This document shows, piece by piece, positions 1 to 10,894 of a stretch of 64,000 bases of DNA (the first letter of the stretch is position 1; each line of letters starts with the position of its first letter). The DNA is from Diogma glabrata (lineage: Eukaryota; Arthropoda; Insecta; Diptera; Cylindrotomidae): the NCBI GenBank assembly GCA_963693315.1, contig OY856186.1, positions 82,839,676 through 82,903,675 on the forward strand. The letters are read 5' to 3'. The translations under genes were made by a program, and so were the position numbers. Under the pieces are notes generated by a model. The model was given only the letters and a program-made list of their open reading frames with translations, did no database searches and was not told the origin of the DNA.

Positions 1-1512
1 GGGTGACATCCACCTCCAGGGTAAAAGCAACCACCAGCACAGGGCAAACTACTTAAGTAGAACCTAAATTCAAGTTTTTGTGCAAATCGGTGCTGTTTGT
101 AAGGAGTATACTGTCTCGCCGTACTGAACTATGGGACGTGCAATTCTTTATAAGTATGACTATAAGTTAAACAATTTTACCGTTTGAAAAGTTTAAATCA
201 GATTCAATGACCATTAAACTTATCCTAATTACACTTTCAACTTTACAATATCTTTCAAGTATTGCAAAAAGCTGCTCGATCTTGAATCTAGAAAAGCTGT
301 TTTTTGAAGTGAAACTTCTAATGCGACTTCCAAAAAGGTTGCGTTAAACGTTTAACGCTCCTATTTTTATTTCCACATTACAAAGTTTTTCTATTTTGTT
401 TTTGATAATTTCACTTTTTGATTTGTATTTAGATAACCTGATTTACAAAACAAAATTGTTTGTATAAGATGTTTGATTATTTGTTGTAGTGTCTATGCAA
501 ATGATTGATCTAAGATTTTTGTTTTAATCATTTGTGTATATATTTATAAGGTAATTCGTTGACCGTGTTTTTTTTTAAAATAATTTTAATTAATGACTTT
601 TAAAAGAATGTAATATGTTTTTATTTCCACATTACGAAGTTTCAATTCTTCCGCGCGGAGGGACTCCACGCACAATTTTTTTGACAACCTTACCATGTTT
701 TTGTAGCTTGTCTTTATTGGTAATTTACGAAACAGCACAACTTTTCTGTTTTTTGCTATTACGGAACTTATTTCGTCATGCTGAACATGAACAACATAGG
801 ACGTTACAGCAAATAATACTGCAAAATCTTATTAGTTTTCCAAAGGTCTGTTTCTTCAAAAGATCTATTTCCCCTACATGGATATTGCTGAATATTTCTT
901 TTATACAATATTTATAACCTTTAGTTGAATGAAATAAACACAATTGACGATAAGCATTAATTAAAGCTTCTCCTTTTGTCCTAACGGCAGCATCATCAGT
1001 CGTAATTGAATCAATGTTCTATTATAAGTTTGAACATTTGTACATGTTGGTCAACAGCGTTAAACATTTATCAGATGGCAAGAACCAGATTCCAAAAGAA
1101 GTATTTGCCATGAACGAACAAACATAATGTATCTGCAATTTTTTTTCTTGCGGTAAACTGTTAGAATATTAAGTAGGAATATTTCACCGTATTTTTTAGG
1201 GGTTTCTGCTAAAAATTTATTTGGACTCAGAAAAGTACCTGGGCGCCGCAAACCGAAACAATTTTTTTAAAATCCAAAATTATAATACATTTTTACTGAC
1301 ATTTCTATTTTTTAATATACCCAATTTGGAAATGATTTAGAGAAATTAAATGATGAGATAATGATAGAATTATATCCGCATAATACCAACAAAGTTCCGC
1401 AACCATCATAATACTAGAAAACCAATTGTTCATCGTCAAAATGCATTGAACAATATGAATACAAAAATCTATAAATATTGTTTGTGTATGTTATTTCTTA
1501 AAATTGTCTTAC
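1..1512. other. Probable first intron of the TMEM184-like gene
   Basis: AT-rich sequence downstream (minus strand) of the donor at 1512. I find no second TMEM184 exon here, so the intron probably continues past the window edge. Around 640-1010 the minus strand reads weakly like a decayed transposase, too weak to call. No other feature is supported. Confidence 0.45.
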
Positions 1513-1812
1513 CGCGTTCAATGCATATATGGGCACCATCCATAATATGCGTATGATATGCTTTTGCAGTATAGGTTTTGTGAAATGAACAACATGTTGC
1601 GTAATGTGCCATATTGATATGGGTAAAGATGTCAACACAAACAATCCACCAATCAATATAAGTTGATCCTTTCTTGTAAATCCATCTTTTACAGAATTAA
1701 CAATTAATAATGGTAGTATGATGATTACAAATAACGTATATAAAACTATTAAAAGGGGGCGAATCCATAAACGCCATTGTTGGAAATACAGACGAATAGA
1801 ACTTAAACACAT
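1513..1812 (-). CDS. TMEM184-family membrane protein, first coding exon (partial gene)
   Basis: One hundred residues starting at the ATG at 1812. The exon ends with codon GCG followed directly by the donor GTAAGA (intron from 1512 downward). It carries hydrophobic segments around residues 17-38 (WIRPLLIVLYTLF) and 50-65 (LILIGGLFVLTSLPIS), followed by WHITQHVVHFTKP and KHIIRILWMVPIYALNA. That last block is the signature of the TMEM184 / organic solute transporter alpha family (Pfam Solute_trans_a), seven-pass membrane proteins of poorly known substrate. The remaining exons are not visible in 1-1512 and should lie left of the window. The family assignment rests on recognised motifs. Which paralogue it is (TMEM184C-like seems closest) is inference. 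Confidence 0.85.
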
Positions 1813-2753
1813 ATTTTGTTTTTATATAGAGCTAATCACTTTAATTTAATTATAATCATAGTTTATTATTATTATGTTCAATATTTTCATTTTTTTAATA
1901 CTATTATTGATGCTATTTTGAAGTTTACTTGTTTTCTTTTTATTTTACCTAGGTAGTTCTCTGGATACATTCATATAGTTAGCTTTTTTTAATACAGTGG
2001 TACAGACTATCGCCGTTTCTCAATTTATATAATTATAGCCGCTTTCCAATCGAGTGAATTGCTGAAGGAATTCATTGTAGCCAAATCAGTAAATCATGAA
2101 TAATAGAGCCAAAACAACAAAAAGAGCAATTTTTTGACATTTAAAATATACATAACCAAAATCGAAAATTTAGGCACAAACAAATATGTACCGATTTAAT
2201 TTTTTATTATTTTTAACGTTTGCCACAACTGTAAATAAAAAAATATGAATATGTTGAACTGATGAACCTATTTTTTCCTTCACTTTATTCAATTCAATTC
2301 GGTTCTGTAGTAGCTTAGTTTACGTTCAGTGTAATGTGAATATTAGGCCCGCTATACACCTGAGCTAAACTATACGAACTAGGTTTTTAAAAAACTAATT
2401 AGCGCTTTCCTATCGAGTGAACTGCTGAAGGAATTGATGTAGCCAATTGGTGTAATATTCAGTAAATCATTAAAAATAGAGCCAAAACAACAAAAACAGC
2501 AATTTTTTGACATTTAAAAAATACATAACCAAAATCGAAAATTTAGACTGAAATTTAGACCTTTAGACCTTCCTTTAGACGGAAATTTAGAATGTTCCGA
2601 TTTATTTTTTATTATTTTTAACGTTTGACCACAAACCGTATATTAAAAAATATGAATATGTTGAACTGATGAACCTATTTTTTCCTTCACTTTATTCAAT
2701 TCAATTCAGTTCTGTAGTAGCTCAGTTTACGTTCAGTGATAAACTGAATATTA

Positions 2754-2989
2754 GGCCCTCTATACACTTGAGCTAAACTATGCAAACTATGCGAACTATG
2801 TTTTTAAAAAAATTATGTTTTAACGCGAATAATATTTTTTAAACAAAATATAATGCATGTAATGTTTCTCTTTTTTATTTTCTTTTTTTAAATTATTTGT
2901 TTCCGTAATGTTTTTTTTTATAATTACGTTGTATACAAAAAACATAGTTCGCATAGTTCACAAAGTTTAGCTCAAGTGTATAGCGGGCC
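2754..2989. mobile_element. MITE family D, copy 2 (236 bp, complete)
   Basis: This is the cleanest family D copy. TIRs of about 50 bp begin GGCCCTCTATACACTTGAGC at the left and GGCCCGCTATACACTTGAGC (complement) at the right. TTA target duplications lie at 2751-2753 and 2990-2992. The interior is T-rich with GTTTCCGTAATG motifs that recur in D1. No ORF. Confidence 0.85.
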
Positions 2990-3028
2990 TTACCATTGGA
3001 ACAAACAAATTCCGGAATACAATTCATA

Positions 3029-3684
3029 CTAGTTTCCCACCGTAGCAATTTGCTAGCTAGTATAGTTTAATAAAGTATAATAGCAACGGTGTGAAAGCAA
3101 ACTATCACAACAATTATTTTAAATTTGCTATTTTCATTTGCTAGCTAGTAAATATAATACTTATCAAATAAAGTATAATATCGACGGTCATTTTATGAAA
3201 TTTGTAAACATTGTGTTTTCTTGCGATTTTTAGCTTGTAAGATTCATTACTGATATTTAATAAATTAAAGTGTATGTATTAATTGCTGATTATGATATGG
3301 ATATGTTTAGTATAGCATTATAAAGGAATAGGACATGAAAAACGTAGTCAACGTAGACGTTTGGTTTTCGTGAGAGAATTATTTAAAAAAGACGTTATAA
3401 AATGAAACTTATATGTATTTTATGCTGTTCAAAAATAGTGGCAGGGCTGGTCTAAATCTAGTTTGATTTTTTCTGGGTTGTAAATTTCATTTTAAAAACT
3501 ACAACGCTAATATCAAATATAAAATGGACAGTACGGTATTTTGATATATCAATTTTATTCTAGTGTCAAGTTAGGTTTGGTTTCCCACCGAAACATTATC
3601 TTAATATAATATGAACGGTGAGAAATCAAACTAATATCAAATATTTGCTATACTACATAGTAAATTTCTGCGGTGGGAAACTAG
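3029..3684. mobile_element. TA-flanked MITE family F, copy 1
   Basis: 656 bp with TIRs CTAGTTTCCCACCG at both ends and TA on both outer sides (3027-3028 and 3685-3686). A second copy lies inverted at 26521-27206, with matching internal motifs such as GGCAGGGCTGGTCTAAA and GTAGTCAACGTAGACG. A TA target suggests the Tc1/mariner superfamily (inference). No ORF of note. Confidence 0.8.
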
Positions 3685-3873
3685 TATCATTCAGTAATTC
3701 ACTCGATTGGAAAGCGCCTAATGTTTTAATGCGAATGTGTTTTAAAAAAAAGTGTAATGTTTCCGTTTTTATTTTCTTTTTTAAATGTTTTGTTTCCGTA
3801 ATGTTTTTTTTCCGTAATGTTTTTTTTTTATATAATTACGTTATACGTATATACATTATTTTTTTAAAACATA

Positions 3874-4593
3874 TACTAAGTTTATACCACCGATAGTTTA
3901 ATAGAATAACAATGCATGCACAATGAAAATACTTTTACTCATGAGATCCAAGTTTGTATGAAAATTTATTTTGAGGAAAAAAAAATTTTTTTTGGAAATA
4001 CTTTTTCCTCAATGAAAAAGTTTAAAATTTCGTAACTTTTTCCTCATGATTAATAGAGAATTGAGCTACCTACATTTTAAAGCATTGCATTTCTATTAAA
4101 AAATAATAATAAAAAGTTGCTCAAATCTCATGAGGAAAAACCTCGTACATTGTGCATGCACCGTGATAGTTTTTTGCTATTAAACTATCGATACATTGAG
4201 CGTTTATACCACAAAATAGTATTATTCTATCTGTGGTATAAACGCACAGCATAATATTCACAGATAGAATACGGCTACAGTATTTCAAATTTGAATATAA
4301 AATCTTATCAATGTAAAAGTATTTCAACAAAAAATTGAAATACTAATATTAATTTAAAACAAAAAATAAATTTTAAGTGATTTTGGTGTTGCACATTTTT
4401 TACAATCGCCTGAAATTGTCTATTACATTTAACGTTTTGACCGTTACAATTTTTTTGAATATACTATTATACTATCGATCAAAAGCAAAATATCAAATAA
4501 GTATCTGTCAAAGTAAAAAGGTATTATTCTATCCGTTTACACCGTAATAGTTTAATAGCTATTTGCTATTATTCTATTATACTACCATGGTGA
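3874..4593. mobile_element. Candidate TIR element G inserted in the right half of D1
   Basis: The D1 sequence reads AAACATA then TAGTTCGCATAG when this block is removed. The block begins with TACCACCGATAGTTTAATAG and ends with CTATTATACTACCATGG, an imperfect inverted pair. Internally, ATTCTATCTGTGGTATAAAC and GTTTATACCACA pair again. The TA at both borders is compatible with a TA target. Exact ends are uncertain. Confidence 0.45.
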
Positions 4594-4711
4594 TAGTTCG
4601 CATAGTTTAGCTCAGGTGTATAGCGCGCCTTACCATTGGAACATGCAAATTCCGGAATACAATTCAGTTTAAGTGAATCATTCAGTAATTCACTCGATTG
4701 GAAAGTGGCTA

Positions 4712-5189
4712 ACATCGTTCAATCGAAAATTTGTTCCCTAATTCCCGATTTATAGTCGGTAGCTTATCCTAAACGTTAACTCAAACTTAGCCGTAGCGAC
4801 ACTACAAAATTTTGATTTATAGCCGGTGAAATTATATTATATTCTTTGATGTTTTATTTGATCTTAATTTTGGGCTTGTAATCAATTTTATAAATCAATC
4901 AATCCTTTAAAAATAAAATAACAAACTAATTTTAAAATCAAAATTTAAAATAATGGAGTTCAAAATAAACATTTGATACAAAATTTAAAATAAAAAATTT
5001 TATTTTCAGATTAATTTCATTCCGAAATTTGGTACCGTTCTTTTTATATCCTTTACATTTCTTAATAAATAAAATTTTTGAAGTGAAAACTTCTTTTGGC
5101 GCACCACACACCGATTTTTCCGTAGGTAGTAAATTAAACTGATTCTTCAGCATTTTTATCATGTATCAATTTATCAATCTATCATTGTT
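4712..5189. other. Gene-free stretch between repeats
   Basis: AT-rich sequence between the nested MITE block and the tRNA-headed repeat. Short ORFs here have no recognisable motif. Nothing else supported. Confidence 0.4.
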
Positions 5190-6110
5190 TAACGTTTCAA
5201 ATTGCGTTGTGGATATCGTGCTCGACTGATGTGCTGTAGGTTATGAGTTCAACTCCCTGGTATGGTACATATTTTTTTATTGTTTTTTTTAATTTTTATT
5301 AAATATCATTAAAATTATTTTTTTTTATTTATGAATTCATAAAAATAATAAAAATTTCTTTATACGAATTTTAAAAAATTGATCTATAACGCAGTTTTTT
5401 AAAGTATATTGCTACTGTCTTGCAATTTGCATTTGAGTCATCATGCTAAATAAATATTGAATATATGTATATAAAGTTGAAAGTATGTATGGCTGTTTAT
5501 CCTTTATGCATTAATACATTAAACATCATGACAATTATGAAGTTGTTGTGCACGCTTAGTTTTTGCTTTTTATTTAACTATCGTTTTAAACGGTAGTTTG
5601 CTTTGATCAATGTTTTTTGTTGAACATAAGTTTTAGAAATTAAAAGTAACGTAAGAAAGATAGTATAACCTGAAGGCTGAAACAATTACATTTGTATATC
5701 AAAATTATATGTATTGGAATTTTATCATCTGCACTAAACATGTTGTCGGTTTAGAATTGTATGTAATATATGTTTCTAAAATTAAATTTACTTGATAAAA
5801 TCGATTATATCGATTTAAAGCTCACAAAATTACGAGACGGAAATCGCATAAATTCTATACAAAGAAGCATAGCTTATGTATGATTAAACATGGATGGCAA
5901 TCATGATAAATAAGATAATTTAAAATGGTGGCACTTAGCCGATAGTGATTTGCAAACGGTAACAATGCGCATTAATAGCAATGAATTTGCTTAGCTTTCC
6001 GCAGAAAGATTTGTAAAACTTGTTGATCTATGGGTGTGACAACCACGCGTACTTTAGTCCCTGTTATTGGTATATGAGTGCTATTTTGACAATTATTTGG
6101 TTTACATTGT
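5190..6110 (+). repeat. Dispersed repeat with tRNA-like head, copy 1
   Basis: It starts with a tRNA-like block (about 5200-5265): TGTGGATATCGTGCTCGACT resembles an A box region, and TATGAGTTCAACTCC resembles an RNA polymerase III B box. Next come a T-rich stretch and long unique-looking sequence, ending at GATCTATGGGTGTGACAACC. A shorter copy lies on the minus strand at 57235-57880, with the same order of motifs. It has no coding potential. It behaves like a tRNA-derived SINE head on a longer repeat. True boundaries are not proven, because no target duplication was identified. Confidence 0.6.
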
Positions 6111-6663
6111 GAGGTTAGTGTGTGTAGCTAGCGGTTTATCGTTCTGACTTGTTTCTCATTTATTCTACTAATACGATCCAAATACTACTAATACGATATC
6201 AATTGATTGCGATTGCCAATGAAGTTTTCACTTCTGTCGTGTGGTCTTAAGCACACTCTCTGTTTTTTGTTTTTATGGACACTTTCAATTAAATATAAGT
6301 TTTCTTTAGTTTTTATACTAAACGTCAAAAAATCCTTAACCAAATCTTTAAGATAAAACGAATTGAACTTTACGTTAAATTAACGTTAAGTAAGTTACCG
6401 ACTATAATGATTATAAAATCTAAATACTCTAGTCACTATAGTGCATTTTCATACATTTCTACTTTACGTTAATTTAAAGATACCGACTATAATCGGGCAT
6501 AATAATTAATATCTGACCGATAACAAAATGAAATAGTAGAAAAACTATTAGTATGTTCATACATTTTGCTACCGATTTTATTTTGAGAAATATATATATA
6601 TAACGGGCAACGTGTTTAGTTTTTTCAACTATAAGCATTCAATAAATATCTAAGGACGAGTAA

Positions 6664-7311
6664 GGGCAATGATACATGTAAAAGAAATATCTTTCAGACA
6701 TAAAAAATTTCGCATTTAATTGGTTGAGGGGCGGTAACATTTTTTAAATTTCAAAAAAATATTTTTGACTGAAAGACAGAAAAAATATCTGTAAGATATA
6801 AAAACATAACCTAAAAAGATATTTTTTGCTTGACAGTTAAAACTGATTAACTGAAAAATTGATTTTAAAAGAAAGTTTTACCAATAATCAATTACAATTA
6901 ACTTAATTTGATGATTTAGCTACAGTTAAAATAATTTGTTTACTTATTCATATAGATTTAGATTTTAGATAGTTGCAACAAAAAAATAAAAATTTGGTCC
7001 AATGTGAAAATGCCTAAACCTATATGAATAAGTAAACAAATTATTTTAATTGTAATTAAATAATCAAATTAAGTTAATTGTAATTGATTATTGGTAAAAC
7101 TTACTTTTAAAATCAATTTTTCAGTTAATCAGTTTTAACTGTCAAGCAAAAAATATCTTTTTAGGTTATGTTTTTATATCTTACAGATATTTTTTCTGTC
7201 TTTCAGTCAAAAATATTTTTTTGAAATTTAAAAAATGTTACCGCCCCTCAACCAATTAAATGCGAAATTTTTTATGTCTGAAAGATATTTCTTTTACATG
7301 TATCATCGCCC
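6664..7311. mobile_element. Foldback MITE with 292-bp arms and TAA target duplication
   Basis: Left arm 6664-6955 and right arm 7020-7311 are near-perfect inverted repeats of equal length around a 64-bp spacer. The ends are GGGCAATGATACATG and GGGCGATGATACATG (complement). TAA lies immediately outside both ends (6661-6663, 7312-7314), as expected for PIF/Harbinger-like elements. No ORF. The RNA would form a long hairpin and could be a small-RNA source (inference). Confidence 0.9.
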
Positions 7312-7314
7312 TAA

Positions 7315-9040
7315 CTAGACTTTTTGAGTGAAGCATCTAATTTGTAGTTTTGGTGCGTTGGATGGTGTTTGTATTTAATCGTAGGGTGGTACTGTGTATA
7401 ATTTGTATATAGTTACACAAACATAACCTAGGTGGCAGCATGAACTGTTCTTTGAAATAAGTAGAGTTTATTCAAAATTTTATTTACTTCTCGTTTAAAC
7501 TAATCGTTATTTTAGGAAAAATTTGTCTTAAAATATATTTTTGCCTGTTTCCTACTTAAATAAAAGATAATGAATAAGTTATGTATTTTGTTGATTTTAT
7601 TTTAATAATTTTTTTCTCGATATTTTCAAACATTAAATACATAAAAGCAAAAATTGTGTGCCATCATCTTCAGCAATAGTATCACACTAACAACAATTTA
7701 ACATCATTACCAGCAATACAAATGAACACATCTTTACGAATACAGATTTGTAAATCTGTCCTCTAAGCAAATATTTTTATTTAACTACAAAACTTCTACG
7801 AATGACTTCTATAAAAAACTTATCTAAAATCTCTATCGTATTCAGTTTTTTCTAACAGTTTCTATTTTTTGAATATAACGAAATTGGCATAGGTTGAAAA
7901 TACTCCAAAGTACCTTTAAACCCACTTTAAAAGATAATTGTTCCTAAATATTGACGAAATTAGCTTGTATTGGTTTTAAAATTCGATTTTAATTTATGTT
8001 TATAACCATACTTCGACTAATAAACTAATAATAAATGTATAAACATCGTAGTTAAATTGCAAATCCTTATGGTTATATATGTTTGAACACTATATTTCAT
8101 TATTAAAAATTCTAGATCAAATCCGTTTAAAATTTAAATCATATTCAAATTCATATTTTTTACACACACTTTTCATAACAAACAATAACTTTATACAATC
8201 CCTGTGAATGGGCGTGTCTAACAAAATTGTTTTGACATTTTGGCAACCTTACATTCGAGAAATTAAATAAAAAATTAAATTAGAAAATAATTAATTTTGT
8301 GACACAAACTTATTGTAAATATATTGAAAATATATACTAAATTGTTTTTTTAACATTTTTTATCAAAATATCCTTATCTGATATATGTATTTTTAGCAGC
8401 AAAATGCTTTGGAATGTTGACAATTTTTTTACATGTTTTGATGCAGTACGCCGTTTTTATGAATAAATAACTGTATAAACACAATTAATTGTTGTGAAAA
8501 AAAACAGTTTAAATACTAATTTGTATAAAATTGAATTACAATTCAATATTTTAAGAACAAAATACAGAAAATACACTTTAGTTTGTTTTAAAATACGACG
8601 TAAACAAACGAAATGACATTGACAGTGTGGCAACCTATCGAATACATTTTTAAACAAATGCTTCACTGTTCATTTGTTTACAAACACGTAGCGATACTTC
8701 CTTATATATTTATTCAATGACTATAAGTAATTTTTTGGATGACGTGAGCTTTAACCTAAAAGATATAGCGTTTTCGTTTCTCGATTTATGTTTTGACCTC
8801 AGAGCGGGCAAAACTCTTTCAGTTTTGCATTTTTTTTGTAGTTTTGCATTTATTTGTTCAGTTTTGCCCTTAAAATACTTGAGAATCCAACAGAAAAAAA
8901 GTCACATTTTTTAGATCTCAAATTTGTTTAACAAAATAAAGGAATTCAATTTTTTAATGTATATTATTATTTTTTAACTATTTAAATATTTTTATTTAAG
9001 AAAATTACATCATTAAAAATTTGTTTTTTCTTATTTTGTA
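7315..9040. other. Gene-free AT-rich stretch
   Basis: No ORF with recognisable motifs, no clear TIR and no tandem repeat. Short sequences near 8760 (GCGTTTTCGTTTCTCGATTT) recur inverted near 9145, hinting at an old inverted element of about 400 bp, but the match is too short to call. Confidence 0.4.
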
Positions 9041-9185
9041 TACTATATTAATATATTATACAAGGTAACATTTTTGCACCGTCTCCTGAGAAAAAGTCAA
9101 AAAATGCAGAAATATTACCCTCAAAAAGTTTGAAGCTTGTATCCAAATCGAGAAAAGAAAACGCAATTTTTTTCAGGTCAACGAC

Positions 9186-10672
9186 CGAAAATATCACAGC
9201 GAAAAAATCACACCACGAAAATATCACATCATGAAAATAACACATTTCGAAAATATCACATGCTAAAATCACACGGGAAAAATCATCACATCCTAAAATC
9301 ACACGCGAAAAAATATCACATCCAAAAATCACACGCGAAAAAATATTACATACTAAAATCACACCCACAAAATATCACGTAGAAAATTTTATTGTAAAAA
9401 AACACAATGTCCGTATATAAAATAAAATGTTTTGAATTGCTCTAACTAAGCTACCAATCTGTCATTTGATATCGTATTTCACTTAGTGATAAACGTTTTC
9501 AACAACTTCACGTTATAGCCCTATCAACTCAACATTAAGTAAAAACTCTTGAAAACAGTACACCAAAAGTAAAACAAATGGGAGTTCTAGCCAATCCGAG
9601 AGACATTCATATTTTCATATTTGAAAAAATTGATTCAGGAATTGATAATCATACTAGAATAATTCGTTTTGCTCATACAATTTTGACAGTTTTGCTCGTA
9701 ACTAATGATTGTTGGCTTGCAGATGGAACATTTAAAGTGGTTCCAGAAATATTTTTAATTTTTCTAATAATATGGTGCGTTGCATTACCATGTATATTAG
9801 CATTATTACCAAATAAGACATGATACTTACTGTAAAATGTTGATGGCAGTTTTAGAATTAATACCCAATGCAAATCCTAGAATAATTATTACAGATTTAG
9901 AGGTTGCAGCAATGTGTACCATTGATATGAAATTGTTTGGATTCTCAGGTATTGAAAATGTCGCTACAACATGGTTATTATTAAATGAAGCAGTGTGTTC
10001 AGGCAAAGGAATCCAGTGAAATAAAGTACAGAATATTGGCAGAAAGGATGACAAATATTTTTACAAATTACCATCCTGAGAATCAAAATGTTAAGAAAAA
10101 TTGCTCATGTATACATAAGTGTGAAAACACGCAATTAATTTATTTTTAGTATTATTTTTATACACCGGAATTGCTGCTTGTCTGTTTGTTACCATCCTAT
10201 CTTGTAAACTATAAATCTTTTCGATCTAAAATTTGAGATGAATATTGATTAAATAATTTGGGATCCAAAATCAATAAAATAAGATTAATTTGTTTGATAG
10301 GGTAATGACGTGAAGTCGTTGAAAACGTTTTTACTAAGTCAAATACGGTATCATATGTAAAATTGCTATCTCAGAATTCTTTAAAAAATTTATATTGTAT
10401 AATATGGACATTATGTATTTTTACAATAAAATTTTTTTTACATGATATTTTTTCGGATGTGATATTTTTTCGCGTGTGATTTTTGTGTGATATTTTTTCG
10501 CGTGTGATTTTAGGGAGTGATATTTTCTCGCGTGTGACTTTTGGATGTGATATTTTCGTGATGTGATATTTTAGTGATGTGATATTTTCGTATAGTGTGA
10601 TTTTTTCGCTGTGATATTTTCGACGTGATATTCCTTCGTGGGTGATTTGTTCGTGTGATATTTTATCAGGAC
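9186..10672. mobile_element. Mutator-like element (MULE) with iterated inverted ends
   Basis: The ends are long inverted repeats of about 200-350 bp built from degenerate short iterations: CGAAAATATCACA / TCACACGCGAAAAA on the left (9186-9380) and the complement (TTTTTTCGCGTGTGA, TGTGATATTTTCG) on the right (10440-10660). The inverted pairing continues inward: GATAAACGTTTTCAACAACT near 9490 pairs with the complement near 10320. The centre carries the decayed transposase described separately. The right end extends further out than the left, so the left end may be truncated; no target duplication is visible. Confidence 0.7.
9578..10019 (+). pseudogene. Decayed MULE transposase fragment
   Basis: The plus-strand reading shows TNDCWLADGTFKVVPEIF, then CVALPCILALLPNKT, and after a stop MLMAVLELIPNANPRIIITD. 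This order (LADGTFK, ALLPNKT, then a D in IITD) is that of the catalytic core of Mutator-like transposases widespread in insects. The frame is broken by a stop after LLPNKT (about 9824) and a shift into the next block, and only about 140 residues of a protein normally several times longer remain. It is not functional. Confidence 0.7.
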
Positions 10673-10894
10673 ACCAGTTATTACATTAATTTTTTTTTCG
10701 TTTTCTTGGCGATGTTTTTCGGCAACCGATCTCCAGCATGCTGCAGCCAGATTTTTATTGTTTTAATGACATTGTGTCATTTTAGTGACATTTTAATGAC
10801 AAACAACTATTAGAATATATGCCCACAATAATTATAAATGCAATTAATCATAATATCTAATATAAATAAGTATACACACTGTATACATTCTAAC

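Larger units (their letters stand above)
2400..3720. mobile_element. MITE family E, copy 2, nested in D1
   Basis: It begins TTAGCGCTTTCCTATCGAG and ends with the inverted CTCGATTGGAAAGCGCCTAA. The left half repeats E1 (for example GAGCCAAAACAACAAAAA and AATATGTTGAACTGATGAAC), with a short extra TTTAGAC-rich stretch near 2550-2585. It is interrupted by D2 at the same TTA as E1 and by F1 at a TA. Non-coding. Confidence 0.75.
2346..4629. mobile_element. MITE family D, copy 1, flanked by TTA duplications
   Basis: TIRs are GGCCCGCTATACACCTGAGC at the left and the complement of GCTCAGGTGTATAGCGCGCC at the right. Exact TTA target duplications lie at 2343-2345 and 4630-4632. A TTA/TAA target is typical of PIF/Harbinger-type elements, so that assignment is an inference. 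Its body is expanded by nested elements E2 (with D2 and F1 inside) and G. Confidence 0.7.
2036..4711. mobile_element. MITE family E, copy 1 (outermost of a nest)
   Basis: The ends are inverted repeats: TAGCCGCTTTCCAATCGAG at the left and its near complement (CTCGATTGGAAAGTGGCTA) at the right. The left body (2036-2342) matches copy E2 at 2400-2750 almost base for base. The right remnant (4633-4711) matches the far end of copy E3 (17908-18815). The element is split at a TTA by element D1, and E3 shows the undisrupted site. There is no coding capacity, so it is a non-autonomous DNA transposon of unknown superfamily. Confidence 0.7.

Noticed and set aside
615..1010. A 100-residue plus-strand ORF and a minus-strand reading (TDDAAVRTKGEALINAYR) reminiscent of hAT transposases
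   Set aside because: The plus-strand ORF has no motif. The minus-strand resemblance is short and broken by stops, so a remnant is possible but not supportable.
1060..1251. Short minus-strand ORF downstream of the TMEM184 exon
   Set aside because: It lacks the family residues that follow the first exon and has no splice acceptor in the right phase.
5200..5265. Functional tRNA gene
   Set aside because: A and B boxes are approximate, no acceptor stem forms, and the block recurs in a longer dispersed repeat (57.8 kb).
8457..9368. Several ORFs of 65-106 residues around the left MULE end
   Set aside because: Low-complexity translations of AT-rich or iterated DNA with no motif.
9186..9380. CRISPR-like array of short repeats
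   Set aside because: The repeats are degenerate, the spacers irregular, the genome is eukaryotic, and an inverted counterpart exists at 10.44-10.66 kb. These are MULE termini.
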